Assembly (NCBI RefSeq): GCF_046546515.1
Contig: NZ_JBKHKJ010000027.1
Span: forward strand, 12,586 to 76,585
Reading direction: 5' to 3'
Length of the DNA stretch: 64,000 nt
Source: Parasediminibacterium sp046546515
GTDB taxonomy: Bacteria; Bacteroidota; Bacteroidia; Chitinophagales; Chitinophagaceae
In this document: piece by piece, positions 8,866 to 17,877 of the stretch
Layout: each line of letters opens with the position of its first letter
Numbering within the stretch: the stretch's first letter is position 1
Notes under the pieces: generated by a model
Databases searched by the model: none
Told to the model about the DNA's origin: nothing
The model's input: the letters and a program-made list of their open reading frames with translations, nothing else
Position numbers and translations under genes: made by a program

Positions 8866-9522
8866 TTATTTGTTTACCACCATAAAGCCTCCATAAAAAT
8901 CGTCTGTAACCGGTACTTTTTTCCCGTAGTTGTCCATATAGCCGTTGCAGATATAAGCCACATGCTTTTTACGCCAACCTACCACGTTGCATTTGTCGCT
9001 AAAATCGGGGTGGTAGCCCAGCATCACAATATTGTTTTCAAGCCCCAGCTTATAAAAACTTTTCTTGCCACTAGATATGCGGACCAATCTATAAATTGAT
9101 GCGTCGTAAGTAGGTATGTTTTCCAATGTTTGCTTTACCTTGGCCATCACTGCAAAGCACCGTTTGGCATACTGCATCACTTCGGGGATGCCTGCATCGC
9201 CTTTCCTGATGTGCATAATGGTGTCTGCAATATTAAATTCCCGTTGGCTAATATTGTAAGTTGCCCCATTTTTCAGGGTTACCTCCGTGAGCGTGTCATT
9301 CACAGGGCGTTCTTTAAAAACACCATAAAGGCCAAAAACACTGATGGCAGCTTTTATAACGCCTATAGAAACACAGTCGCCATGGTCGCCTTGTTTAAAA
9401 CAGCTAAATATCAGCTCCTTGTCCACCGGTTTTATTTCGTGGGTTTGCGCTTTTGCCACGCCACTTACAGCAAGCAATAGAAGCAATAAATTCTTTTTGA
9501 ACATTACACCCTGTTTATCCAT
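8866..9522 (-). CDS. Secreted protein with calpain-like Cys motif, function unknown
   Basis: The product is 218 residues; an equally good start is the Met at residue 7 (9504), just before a signal peptide KKNLLLLLLAVSGVAKAQ. The mature N-terminus carries FKQGDHGDCVSIGVIKAAI (Q44, C50). This resembles the QGxxGDCW oxyanion/cysteine motif of C2 (calpain-type) peptidases, although the usual Trp is Val. A candidate His (H187 in KKHVAYICNGY) and Asn (N193) follow late in the chain. I do not recognise the family with confidence; an inactive relative or an unrelated periplasmic protein is possible. Confidence 0.75.
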   Translation of the reverse strand: MDKQGVMFKKNLLLLLLAVSGVAKAQTHEIKPVDKELIFSCFKQGDHGDCVSIGVIKAAISVFGLYGVFKERPVNDTLTEVTLKNGATYNISQREFNIADTIMHIRKGDAGIPEVMQYAKRCFAVMAKVKQTLENIPTYDASIYRLVRISSGKKSFYKLGLENNIVMLGYHPDFSDKCNVVGWRKKHVAYICNGYMDNYGKKVPVTDDFYGGFMVVNK

Positions 9523-9864
9523 TTTTTTTGGTGATTGAAAAATTGGTTACCAATTACAAGGTGTGCCGCGATGCTAATTTGTAATATAGCTTTGGCTAAG
9601 TTCTAAACAGCTTTGTAGGATTCAAAAACCTATAAAGGTTATCAAGGCATCATCTTCGCAAACTATCGTTGCAACTTGGCGTAAGGTTTGTTCAAAATAT
9701 GTAGAAAAAAGAATACAAATTATAGCTATTAATGCTTTGTTGCTTGAATAGGCATGTTCTTAATTAAAAATTGGTGAAAAAATGCCCTTAAATTTTATAT
9801 TGTAGAATATATTCCACAATATTTATTTATTGGCACGTTTTAATAAAATAACTATTGGCACTTC
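9523..9864. other. Divergent intergenic gap, nothing recognised
   Basis: This AT-rich divergent promoter region lies between the secreted protein (minus) and the PAS kinase (plus). I see no RNA gene, repeat or convincing operator. Confidence 0.5.
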
Positions 9865-12618
9865 ATGGAAAATACATACCTGCAGCAGAATTTAACAGCT
9901 ATTTTTACGCAATTGCCCATTGCAATATGTATTTTAAATGGGCCTGACTTTACTATTGCAATGGCCAATGACAAAGCACTTGAGTTATGGGGTAAAACCA
10001 AAGAGGAGGTAATGAACAAACCTACATTCCAAGTATTTCCAGAACTGGAGGCACAAGGTTTTTTAGATATACTAAATGGCGTTTATACTACAGGCAAGCA
10101 TTTTATTTCTAGTGAAAACCCAGTAAAACTAATACGTAATGACAACATAAAAGAAATATTTGTACACTTTGAATACAACCCTATATATGGTACTGATGGT
10201 AGAATAACAGGCATTATAGGCACATCTATTGATAATACAGCACAAATAGAAGCGAAGAAAAAAATAGAACAAAGCGAACAGCAACTAAAAATTGCCCTAG
10301 AAGGGGGCGAATTAGGCACTTTCGATTATAGCCCACTTACAAACGAGCTAAACTGGTCGGGCAAAACAAAGGAATTTTTTGGATTGCCAGAAGATGCACC
10401 AGTAAGCTATGATTTATATGTAAAAGCAATACACCCGCAAGACAGGATAAACTCCAAAGCTATTTTGGCTAAATATGAAAAAGACATGCAGCGTAATGGG
10501 TTGTATGAATTGGAATATAGGGCTATTGGCATAAAAGACGGAAAAATAAGGTGGTTGCGATCTAAAGGAAAAGTTACGCACGATGAAGGCGGCAAGCCAA
10601 TACGCTATACAGGCATACTACAAGATATTAGCAAGCAAAAAGAAGCTGAGGATGCTTTAAAAGAAAGCGAAAACGAATTTCGCCAACTAGCAGATTTGCT
10701 GCCTGCGCTAGTGTGGACTACAGACAGCAAAGGACAGCAAACTTTTGCATCAAAACGCTGGAAAGAATTTACGGGGCTGGACCCTTGCGATGCTAGTACA
10801 TTTGAAAAAATGGTGCATCCAGACGATTTGCCAGAAATTATTAAAACATGGACTCATTGCCTTGGCACAGGCAAACCATATAAAACCTATTGCCGCCTAA
10901 AAAATAAAAATGATGAATATGAATGGTTTTATGTAAACGGCGAGGCGATAAAAAATGACAATGGGGATATTGAAAAATGGATAGGCACCTTTACCAATAT
11001 AAATGAGCAAAAAAAAGTAGAAGAATACCTTACTACTGCATTGCGTAAAGTAGCGGAAAGCGAGGAGCGGAGCAGGCTAGCAATAGAGGCAGCAGACCTA
11101 GGCACTTTTGACTGGAATTTATTAACCCAAGAATTTATTAGCTCGCAAAGGCTAAATGACATTTTTGGTTATCAGTTTGAATCAAAAATTACGCATGAAC
11201 AGTTAGTAGCAGCTTTTCATCCTGAAGATATAACTATTAGGAACAAAGCTGTGTCCATGGCACCTGAGAAAGGCTCTTTAATTTATGAGGCAAGAACTAT
11301 ATGGCCAGACAAATCAATACATTGGGCAAGGGTTTATGGCAAAATCATATATGATGCAAATAATGTAGCGCAACGCATGTATGGGACGGTGATGGACATT
11401 ACAGAACGGAGAATGGTAGAAAAAGAATTAGAAGAAAAGGTAATAGCCAGGACATTGGAGCTAAAGAAAAGCGAAGAAACAATTTTTAGGATGGTAAACG
11501 AAGTGCAAGACTATGCTATTCTTTTATTAAGCAAAGAAGGCATAATTGAAAACTGGAACAAAGGTGCCCAAAAAATAAAAGGATACACTAGCGATGAAAT
11601 AATAGGGAAGCATTTTAGCATATTTTACAACTCGCACGATTTGGAGGCAAGCGTGCCAAACGAACTGCTTAAAAAAGCTGCAACCGTAGGTAAGGCAAGC
11701 GATGAGGGGTGGAGGGTAAAAAAAGATGGCAGCCTTTTTTGGGCAAGTGTTGCCCTTACTGCCTTGCACGACCAGGAAAACAATATAATCGGTTTTTCTA
11801 AAGTTACCCGCGACCTTACCCAAAAAAAAATTGCCGAGCAGGAACTAGAGGCAAAATCTGCCGACTTAGAAAAGGCAAATCTTGCCTTGGAAAAATCGAA
11901 CAGCGAGCTGGAGCAGTTTGCCTACGTAGCAAGCCACGATTTGCAAGAGCCACTCCGGAAAATCCAGTTTTTTATTGAACGACTGAGAATTGCTTTGCCA
12001 ACAACAGATACCAATGCTATCCTATATTTCGACAAAATTAAAAACAGCACCATGCGTATGAACACCTTGATAAACGATTTGCTCGATTTTTCAAGGCTAT
12101 CCAGCATGAATGAACAATATGTAACGGTTGATTTGAATGCGGTGCTTCAAAACATTAAAACAGACTTTGAATTGATGATCCTGCAAAAAAATGCAACGGT
12201 TACCGTTTCGGCCCTGCCAACCATCGATGCTATACCGCTTCAAATGCAGCAGTTGTTTTATAATTTAGTAAGCAATGCTTTAAAGTTTTCTAAAGAAAGC
12301 GTACCCCCAGTAATATCTGTTGGGTGCGGCAGGCTTACAGAAGCTGAAATAGCAGCATCGCACCCAAACCTAGATCCAAACCTAAGTTACTATTGCATAC
12401 AAGTAAAGGATAATGGTATTGGCTTTGACCAGCAATATGCAGAAAAAATATTTGTAATTTTTCTGCGCCTCAACGATTTTTACACTTACGGCGGCACAGG
12501 CATAGGATTGGCACTTTGCAAAAAAATAATGATTAACCACCATGGGGATATTTATGCAAGAAGCGTGGAAAACGAAGGCTCGTCTTTCTATGTAGTCATC
12601 CCTGAGAAGCAATCTTAA
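9865..12618 (+). CDS. Multi-PAS soluble sensor histidine kinase
   Basis: The 917-residue protein has no membrane segment or signal peptide and should be cytoplasmic. Five PAS/PAC units can be traced, beginning near residues 10, 145, 270, 405 and 540, three ending in typical PAC phrases such as ITGIIGTSIDNTAQ, RYTGILQDISKQKEAED and IIGFSKVTRDLTQKK. A coiled coil leads to a HisKA domain with phospho-acceptor H691 in ASHDLQEPLRK, then an HATPase domain with N-box NLVSNALKFS, G1 box DNGIGF and G2 box GGTGIGLALCKK. There is no receiver domain. The small receiver gene that converges on its 3' end is a plausible partner. The sensed signal is unknown. Confidence 0.95.
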   Translation: MENTYLQQNLTAIFTQLPIAICILNGPDFTIAMANDKALELWGKTKEEVMNKPTFQVFPELEAQGFLDILNGVYTTGKHFISSENPVKLIRNDNIKEIFVHFEYNPIYGTDGRITGIIGTSIDNTAQIEAKKKIEQSEQQLKIALEGGELGTFDYSPLTNELNWSGKTKEFFGLPEDAPVSYDLYVKAIHPQDRINSKAILAKYEKDMQRNGLYELEYRAIGIKDGKIRWLRSKGKVTHDEGGKPIRYTGILQDISKQKEAEDALKESENEFRQLADLLPALVWTTDSKGQQTFASKRWKEFTGLDPCDASTFEKMVHPDDLPEIIKTWTHCLGTGKPYKTYCRLKNKNDEYEWFYVNGEAIKNDNGDIEKWIGTFTNINEQKKVEEYLTTALRKVAESEERSRLAIEAADLGTFDWNLLTQEFISSQRLNDIFGYQFESKITHEQLVAAFHPEDITIRNKAVSMAPEKGSLIYEARTIWPDKSIHWARVYGKIIYDANNVAQRMYGTVMDITERRMVEKELEEKVIARTLELKKSEETIFRMVNEVQDYAILLLSKEGIIENWNKGAQKIKGYTSDEIIGKHFSIFYNSHDLEASVPNELLKKAATVGKASDEGWRVKKDGSLFWASVALTALHDQENNIIGFSKVTRDLTQKKIAEQELEAKSADLEKANLALEKSNSELEQFAYVASHDLQEPLRKIQFFIERLRIALPTTDTNAILYFDKIKNSTMRMNTLINDLLDFSRLSSMNEQYVTVDLNAVLQNIKTDFELMILQKNATVTVSALPTIDAIPLQMQQLFYNLVSNALKFSKESVPPVISVGCGRLTEAEIAASHPNLDPNLSYYCIQVKDNGIGFDQQYAEKIFVIFLRLNDFYTYGGTGIGLALCKKIMINHHGDIYARSVENEGSSFYVVIPEKQS

Positions 12619-12646
12619 ACCCGGATTTAAATAAGTGTGTAAATAT

Positions 12647-13009
12647 TTACCCAGTCGTTGTGTGTATAATATTGTCCAATTGCAACAATGACAGTGGTTT
12701 TAAATAACAGGATATGCGCTCGTCCTTTTTGTAGTATGTATTATTTGACTTTTCAAAACTATTTTTAGCAGTAATTAAATTCAGCGAAATATGAGGGTAC
12801 TTGCCCAGCAAATAGTCTGCATGCTGCCAACCATACCCATCTGGCAAATTATTGTCTAAAATCACTACATCTGGCACAAAATCATTCAATAGGCTTATCC
12901 CTTCCGCAATGGTGTTTGCGTACCTGCATTCAACGCCGTTTCGCAGGCATTGCAATTTTACTAAGGTACAAAAATCGTCCTCATCATCTATAACCACTAG
13001 TTTCTTCAT
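12647..13009 (-). CDS. Single-domain response regulator
   Basis: A CheY-like receiver of 120 residues with no output domain. The acidic pocket is D8/D9/E10, the phospho-acceptor is D52 in VVILDNNLPDG, a Thr lies in LITAKNS and the conserved Lys in YLKPLSLLQ. The start MKKLVVIDD at 13009 is preferred over an upstream Met that would add 14 unrelated residues. It is convergent with the PAS kinase (28 bp apart) and should relay phosphate by protein interaction. Confidence 0.9.
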   Translation of the reverse strand: MKKLVVIDDEDDFCTLVKLQCLRNGVECRYANTIAEGISLLNDFVPDVVILDNNLPDGYGWQHADYLLGKYPHISLNLITAKNSFEKSNNTYYKKDERISCYLKPLSLLQLDNIIHTTTG

Positions 13010-13110
13010 AATTGAAAGGTAATAATCTTTAATGAGAAATTTCAGTGCCACAAAAATGATTATGGCATATTATTTTCATTAATTGTGGAAAACAATTAAA
13101 CATAATCATT

Positions 13111-13317
13111 ATGACAACTACATTAAAGATTTTCGTAGGCATCTTTGGTGCTGCCGCTATCGGGGTTACCATTGGCATGTTGGTAAACCCTGAAAAAACA
13201 AAGGAAATATGCGACAAAGCAAAAGCGAATATTGCAGACTGGTCAGCCAATTTAAAAAACCAAGTAATACAAACTGCCTCTACCGTAGATGAGCATGTTC
13301 AGGAAGCTACTGCATAA
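13111..13317 (+). CDS. Small YtxH-like membrane-anchored protein
   Basis: A 68-residue protein with one N-terminal hydrophobic helix containing small residues (FVGIFGAAAIGVTIGMLV), then NPEKTKEICDKAKAN and an amphipathic, polar tail. This is the YtxH/gas-vesicle-protein-like layout that is frequent in stress-related envelope clusters. It begins a three-gene plus-strand set with the holin-like gene and its overlapping partner. Confidence 0.75.
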   Translation: MTTTLKIFVGIFGAAAIGVTIGMLVNPEKTKEICDKAKANIADWSANLKNQVIQTASTVDEHVQEATA

Positions 13318-13420
13318 ACTTTTTTTACTACTCACCACATTTACAATGTTTTTTTGTGCCTTCGTGGCCGATTAACAAAACTTGCACCTCAATAGTAATA
13401 CCTATTTTAATATTTATTTC

Positions 13421-13780
13421 ATGGAAGTTATAAAAGACACAGAAGTATTAAAAGATCGGCTAGAAGACATAACCGAGAACCTTACAGATATTATAGACAC
13501 TTATTACCACCTCACTGTTCTAAAGGTTGCAGACAGGGCTGCCACAACGCTGAGTATATTTTTTTTGTACTTGGTTTTAATGGCAATAGCACTTTTTGTG
13601 GTGCTTTTTGCAAGCATTGGCTTGGCTGTATATTTCAACCGGGTTTTGCATACAGACATGGAAGGGTATTTTGTTGTAGCGGGCATGTATACTTTAATAG
13701 GGTTGGTATTGATGATTTTCAGGAAAACAACCATTTTTGGTATTGTACGAAATGTTTTAATCAGAAAACTATATGAATAG
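13421..13780 (+). CDS. Holin-superfamily-III-like membrane protein
   Basis: A 119-residue protein with a short amphipathic N-terminus (MEVIKDTEVLKDRLEDITE) and two strong transmembrane helices (about residues 45-70 and 80-102). It resembles the Phage_holin_3_6 family of cellular membrane proteins, which are not phage holins in practice. The upstream Met at 13382 would add residues from an AT-rich leader, so 13421 is preferred. Its last 8 bases overlap the next gene. Confidence 0.75.
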   Translation: MEVIKDTEVLKDRLEDITENLTDIIDTYYHLTVLKVADRAATTLSIFFLYLVLMAIALFVVLFASIGLAVYFNRVLHTDMEGYFVVAGMYTLIGLVLMIFRKTTIFGIVRNVLIRKLYE

Positions 13781-14108
13781 TAGCCCCGTTATAAATAATT
13801 ATGAAGACTTACAGCGAGAAAAAAAGCGTTTGGAAGCCCAGCTTTTTAGGCAGAAAGAACAGTTAAGCAAAAATATAGGCAAAATAAAAGGCGACTTGGA
13901 GCCAGGCTTGTCTTTTATTAAATTATTGGGTAAACTTACGTCTAGGAACCCAGACAATAAGGTATTGAATACTGTAGTGGACTATGCAGTAGGCTTGTTG
14001 CAAAGAACAGTTTTTAAAAGGTTTAGTTGGCCATTAAAGCTAATCCTTCCTTTTGTAAGCAAAAACCTAGCATCCCATCTTTTGGGAAGTGGGAAAGAAA
14101 AAAAATGA
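13773..14108 (+). CDS. Hypothetical protein, coiled-coil N-terminus
   Basis: The product is 111 residues. A charged helix (EDLQREKKRLEAQLFRQKEQ) precedes a more hydrophobic C-terminal half with LKLILPFVSKNLASHLLGS. The gene starts inside the last codons of the holin-like gene (ATGAATAG overlap), implying translational coupling and a shared role at the membrane. No known family is recognised. Confidence 0.75.
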   Translation: MNSSPVINNYEDLQREKKRLEAQLFRQKEQLSKNIGKIKGDLEPGLSFIKLLGKLTSRNPDNKVLNTVVDYAVGLLQRTVFKRFSWPLKLILPFVSKNLASHLLGSGKEKK

Positions 14109-14140
14109 ATAGTTATAAATTTTATTTTCACCCCCCTCCC

Positions 14141-14740
14141 TTATTTTGCAGGTGCATTCACGGCTGCTACCACACGCTTGTCTAGCGGCGAGATGTTTTG
14201 GTTGAAAAAATGGGTAAGCACGCCATTTTCGTCTATTAGGTATTTACAAAAATTCCACACGGGGGGCTGGCTACACCAGCCGTTTTTTGCCGGGTCTGTC
14301 AACCATTGATAAACGCTGTTTTGCCCATTGCCTTTTATGACGATTGACTTTGCCATTAAAGGGAACGAAACACCATAATTTAGCTTGCAGAATTGTGCAA
14401 TAGCCGTATCGCTCCCCGGTTCCTGCCCTTGAAAATCATTTGCCGGGAAGCCAATCACCACCAATTTATCTTTGTATTGCTTGTACAGGCTTTCCAATTC
14501 ATTGTACTGGGCCGTGTAGCCACAATTGCTGGCCGTGTTTACAAGCAATATTTTCTTGCCCTTGTACTGGGCAAAAGAAAATGGCTGCTTATGATTGTCA
14601 TTTACCTGCAAGGCATACAAACTATCAATAGGCTTCACATTGCCACTATTGGGTAGTGCAAGCCCCCATGCAGGAAAAATCTTTGCCATCAACATCAGCA
14701 CATGATATACTTGTTTTAAAATAACTTGTTTTATTGTCAT
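14141..14740 (-). CDS. Glutathione peroxidase family protein
   Basis: A 199-residue thiol peroxidase. The peroxidatic Cys is C73 in LLVNTASNCGYTAQY, the catalytic Gln-region motif is FPANDFQGQEPGS, and the Trp-region is VWNFCKYLIDENG. It should reduce hydroperoxides, in bacteria usually with thioredoxin as donor. The start MTIKQV at 14740 is chosen because upstream residues come from the cacaaagg dispersed repeat. The first 30 residues include a hydrophobic stretch (VYHVLMLMAKIFPAWGLAL) that may anchor or export the protein. Confidence 0.92.
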   Translation of the reverse strand: MTIKQVILKQVYHVLMLMAKIFPAWGLALPNSGNVKPIDSLYALQVNDNHKQPFSFAQYKGKKILLVNTASNCGYTAQYNELESLYKQYKDKLVVIGFPANDFQGQEPGSDTAIAQFCKLNYGVSFPLMAKSIVIKGNGQNSVYQWLTDPAKNGWCSQPPVWNFCKYLIDENGVLTHFFNQNISPLDKRVVAAVNAPAK

Positions 14741-15201
14741 CGTTGTTTCTTTAGGACATCTTATATACAAATGAATGGAAGAATAAGTTTTATTAAAAAA
14801 CTTTATCACAAAGGTACAAAGGCTCAAAATGGCACAAAGGAAATAAGGGGGAAAAGAAGAAAATAAGAGCCTGCTTTAAAAGGTGCATTTCAAATATTCA
14901 CTTTTTTATTAGCCTTTTTTATTTAGAAGAAGCTTTACTATGTGATTGTGAAAGCACCACCTTACAGACCAGCCTCACCCCAACACTCTCCAAAAGGAGT
15001 TTTGGCAAGAACAAGGGAGATGGAGCAGGGAAAAAGGAGGGGAATGCGAAGACTTGAGCGAATATTTGAACTGGGTTATTTTTTGTTTTTCATCGGTTTA
15101 TTTTTTTTTGCTAATTTCCTTAATTTGCCTGTAACTCATTGATATTCATTTGTTTATGCTTTATTAGGCCTCATTTTTTATTATAATTTAAGTGAATTTT
15201 A

Positions 15202-15294
15202 GGATAATACACTGATAATATAATGATAGTTTTATGATAAGAAACTGATAGTTTATTGATAAGAAACTGATAAGATTTTGATGGTGGATTATCA
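15202..15294. repeat. 11-bp phased TGATA array, copy B
   Basis: TGATA starts at 15213, 15224, 15235, 15246, 15257 and 15268. In-phase variants are GGATA at 15202, TGATG at 15279 and TATCA at 15290. All nine positions fall on one exact 11-bp grid. Confidence 0.85.
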
Positions 15295-15402
15295 TTTTCC
15301 TAAGCCAGTTAACATCCGATGCAGGAGGCAAGGCCAAAAAGCCCCTAGTTGCTCCTTTAATGTAAAATTAGTATGCATAGCTACATAGCCCAAAATAAAA
15401 AT

Positions 15403-15460
15403 CCTATATGGGGGAAATATTCCCCCATGAGTATCCAAAATTTCCCCCATATAGGATTCT
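15403..15460. repeat. Long palindrome with 18-bp stem, copy 2
   Basis: The ATCCTATATGGGGGAAAT stem is identical to that at 1919-1976, while the loop differs by a few bases. Retention of a perfect stem in a drifting block suggests selection on the structure or recent spread. Confidence 0.75.
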
Positions 15461-15729
15461 TGTTGGGCAGGAAACAGCAGGGATTGTCTTGTAGCAAGAT
15501 TGAATATTTCGTGATTCTACCAACCTGAAAACAACAAAAAGAGAAATTTTTAAATGCGCCTACTTTAAGTTGTCCAATACCCTTTAACTTTTTTCTTTGC
15601 GCTTCTTTGTGTTTTCATGCCTTTCTGGCTATTATTTCAATTTAGCATGCGCTAGAGGTTACAATTTGATTGCAATTGGGTAACATTCAGTTAACAAGCG
15701 AGCAGGAATTTTGGTCAACTTTAAAGCAC

Positions 15730-16605
15730 ATGGAAAAAAGGCAAGTTGAGGTAGTGGTACTAAGCGACCTGCATTTGGGTACATACGGTTGCAACGCCAC
15801 AGAAATAGTCAATTATTTAAAAAGTATCAACCCAAAGATACTTATCCTAAACGGAGATATAATAGACGTTTGGCAATTCAACAAGCGGTATTTCCCGGTT
15901 TCGCACATGCAAGTTATAAAGGAAATAATGAACCTGCTTAGCAAAAATACGCATGTTATCTATATAACTGGCAACCACGACGAAGCCATGAGGCGTTACA
16001 CAGACCTAGTAATGGGCAATTTTCAACTAACGGACAAATTGGTGATAGAAATAGATGGCAAACTTGCTTGGCTTTTCCACGGCGATGTGTTTGATGCCAC
16101 CACCAAAGGAAGTGCTAAGCTGCTGGCAAAACTTGGTGGGCATGGGTACGATTTGCTGATTATGATCAATAGTTTCATCAACTGGCTGCTGAAGCTGATG
16201 GGCAGGGAAAAAATGAGCTTTAGCAAGAAAGTAAAAAATGGAGTGAAAAAAGCAGTGTCGTGGATTGGCGATTTTGAACAGACAGCCGCCGAGCTGGCCA
16301 TTGAGAAAAAATATGACTATGTTATTTGCGGGCATATACACCAGCCCCAGAAAAGAGTGATTACCACCGATAAAGGTAGCGTAACCTACCTGAACAGTGG
16401 CGACTGGATCGAGAACCTTACCGCACTGGAATACAACAAAAAAGAATGGACAATTTACCAGTACGATGCAAAGCAATTCGACACGAATGCGGCACCCGTT
16501 GTAGCATTGGAAAAAAGGCTACCGAAGTTAAATGTAGTGCCAGAGGAAGTATTATTTTTTAGTGCGTTGCCCAGCATAGAAAACATCATTAAAATGTCGG
16601 TTTAA
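15730..16605 (+). CDS. LpxH-like UDP-2,3-diacylglucosamine diphosphatase / metallophosphoesterase
   Basis: A 291-residue calcineurin-type phosphoesterase. Metal ligands are seen in order: D13 and H15 (SDLHLG), D43 (NGDIID), N82-H83-D84 (TGNHDE), a FHGDVFD block, and H202/H204 (CGHIHQP). The family hydrolyses UDP-2,3-diacylglucosamine in lipid A synthesis; a different phosphoester substrate cannot be excluded. The start MEKRQVEVVV is preferred, since the upstream Met at 15670 adds 20 residues before the first strand. It sits 15 bp before a glycosyltransferase gene, supporting an envelope role. Confidence 0.85.
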   Translation: MEKRQVEVVVLSDLHLGTYGCNATEIVNYLKSINPKILILNGDIIDVWQFNKRYFPVSHMQVIKEIMNLLSKNTHVIYITGNHDEAMRRYTDLVMGNFQLTDKLVIEIDGKLAWLFHGDVFDATTKGSAKLLAKLGGHGYDLLIMINSFINWLLKLMGREKMSFSKKVKNGVKKAVSWIGDFEQTAAELAIEKKYDYVICGHIHQPQKRVITTDKGSVTYLNSGDWIENLTALEYNKKEWTIYQYDAKQFDTNAAPVVALEKRLPKLNVVPEEVLFFSALPSIENIIKMSV

Positions 16606-16620
16606 GTAAAACACCCTATT

Positions 16621-17697
16621 ATGGCTTATGTAACCCCCAAAATAAAAATTCTATACGCCGTTCAGGCAACAGGCAATGGGCATATAGCCCGGGCAATGCA
16701 ACTAATGCCATATTTGGAGAAATATGGAGAAGTAGATGTTTTTCTTAGCGGCAGCAACAGTAACCTAAAAGCAGCACTACCTGTAAAATACAGGAGTAAT
16801 GGGCTAAGCCTGTTTTATGGCAACAGGGGTGGGCTAGACTATATGAAAATATGGAAGCAACTGGATGTAAGGCAATTGTGGAAAGAAGCCAACCAACTTC
16901 CGGTAGAGCAATATGATATTGTAATAAACGACTTTGAGTGCATCACCTCCCTTGCCTGCAAGCTGAAACAAATACCCAGTATTAACTTTGGCCACCAGGC
17001 CAGCTTTATTTCTCCCAACACACCTAAGCCCTTACAAAAAGACATGTTGGGAGAATGGGTCCTAACGCATTACGCAACCGCAACCAATTATATAGGATTG
17101 CATTTTGAGAACTATGACGATTTTATTTTTTCGCCCATTATCAAGCAGCAAATTTTAGAGGCCACGCCTAGCAACAAAGGGCATGTATCGGTTTATTTAT
17201 CGCACTATAGCGATGAGGTAGTGATAGCTGCACTGCAAAAATGCAAGGACATACCCTTCCATCTGTTTTCTAAAAAAGCAACCGCCATTGAACAAAAACG
17301 GAATATTACGCTAATGCCGATTAGCAACGATGGCTTTGCCAGCAGCATGATTGATGCAGCAGGCATTATTACAGGTGCGGGCTTTGAAACGCCCGCAGAA
17401 GCACTGTACCTAGGTAAAAAATTATTGTGCTTGCCCATAAAAGGCCAATACGAGCAACTGTGCAACGCAGCAGCACTAGAAAAGTTCAGGGTGCCGATTA
17501 TCAACACGATTGACGAGCATTTTACTGCCACGATATACAAATGGCTGTCTAGCTTGGCACCAAAGCCATTAACCTTGCAGCAATCTACCAACGAAATAGT
17601 AGGCATGGTAATGGAAAAAGGGATAGTAAGGAAAACCGCACCACGCACAGAAAATGACTTTTATTTGCTTTACCCAGACGAGTTGTCGTTTGCATAG
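16621..17697 (+). CDS. MJ1255/MurG-like glycosyltransferase
   Basis: A 358-residue GT-B fold protein. The N-terminal loop ATGNGHIARA (residues 16-25) and the C-terminal nucleotide-sugar motif GAGFETPAEALYLGKK, followed by LPIKGQYEQ, are typical of the MJ1255/VC2487-type family related to MurG. Acceptor and sugar are unknown. It begins 15 bp after the LpxH-like gene, so the two are probably cotranscribed. A strong terminator-like palindrome follows 12 nt after the stop. Confidence 0.85.
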   Translation: MAYVTPKIKILYAVQATGNGHIARAMQLMPYLEKYGEVDVFLSGSNSNLKAALPVKYRSNGLSLFYGNRGGLDYMKIWKQLDVRQLWKEANQLPVEQYDIVINDFECITSLACKLKQIPSINFGHQASFISPNTPKPLQKDMLGEWVLTHYATATNYIGLHFENYDDFIFSPIIKQQILEATPSNKGHVSVYLSHYSDEVVIAALQKCKDIPFHLFSKKATAIEQKRNITLMPISNDGFASSMIDAAGIITGAGFETPAEALYLGKKLLCLPIKGQYEQLCNAAALEKFRVPIINTIDEHFTATIYKWLSSLAPKPLTLQQSTNEIVGMVMEKGIVRKTAPRTENDFYLLYPDELSFA

Positions 17698-17708
17698 CGT
17701 TAACCTCC

Positions 17709-17741
17709 AACTTCCCGAAAGTTTTAAACTTTCGGGAAGTT
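17709..17741 (+). terminator. Perfect palindrome AACTTCCCGAAAGTT, copy 1
   Basis: Two 15-base arms (AACTTCCCGAAAGTT and its reverse complement) surround a 3-base loop, 12 nt after a stop codon. The exact reverse complement of the whole 33-bp sequence occurs at 38673-38705, also just after a stop codon, so both copies have the same orientation relative to transcription. Confidence 0.7.
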
Positions 17742-17877
17742 ATTTGCTAGACTTGATTACCAAAGCAAATCACCACTAATAAACCAATTATAATATTTAC
17801 GATAAAAACTTGGTCCACTTTCCATAATTTAGTAGCTGAAACAATTTTAAACCACCCTTAATAAACTTAAAAAACAA

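Larger units (their letters stand above)
14881..15473. repeat. Dispersed non-coding block, copy 2
   Basis: Collinear with 1377-1980. It starts GGTGCATTTCAAATATTCAC and ends with the CCCCCATATAGGAT palindrome. Like copy 1, it lies in a divergent intergenic gap. Confidence 0.75.
14741..15729. other. Repeat-rich divergent gap
   Basis: The gap contains the second copy of the 600-bp non-coding block, TGATA array B and the second 18-bp-stem palindrome. Near 14800-14860 and 15590-15632 are fragments of the dispersed cacaaag / ctttgtg repeat. No gene is supported. Confidence 0.7.

Noticed and set aside
12617..12632. Further copy of the 177-bp element
   Set aside because: Only the first dozen bases of the terminus are present; no internal part or right end follows.
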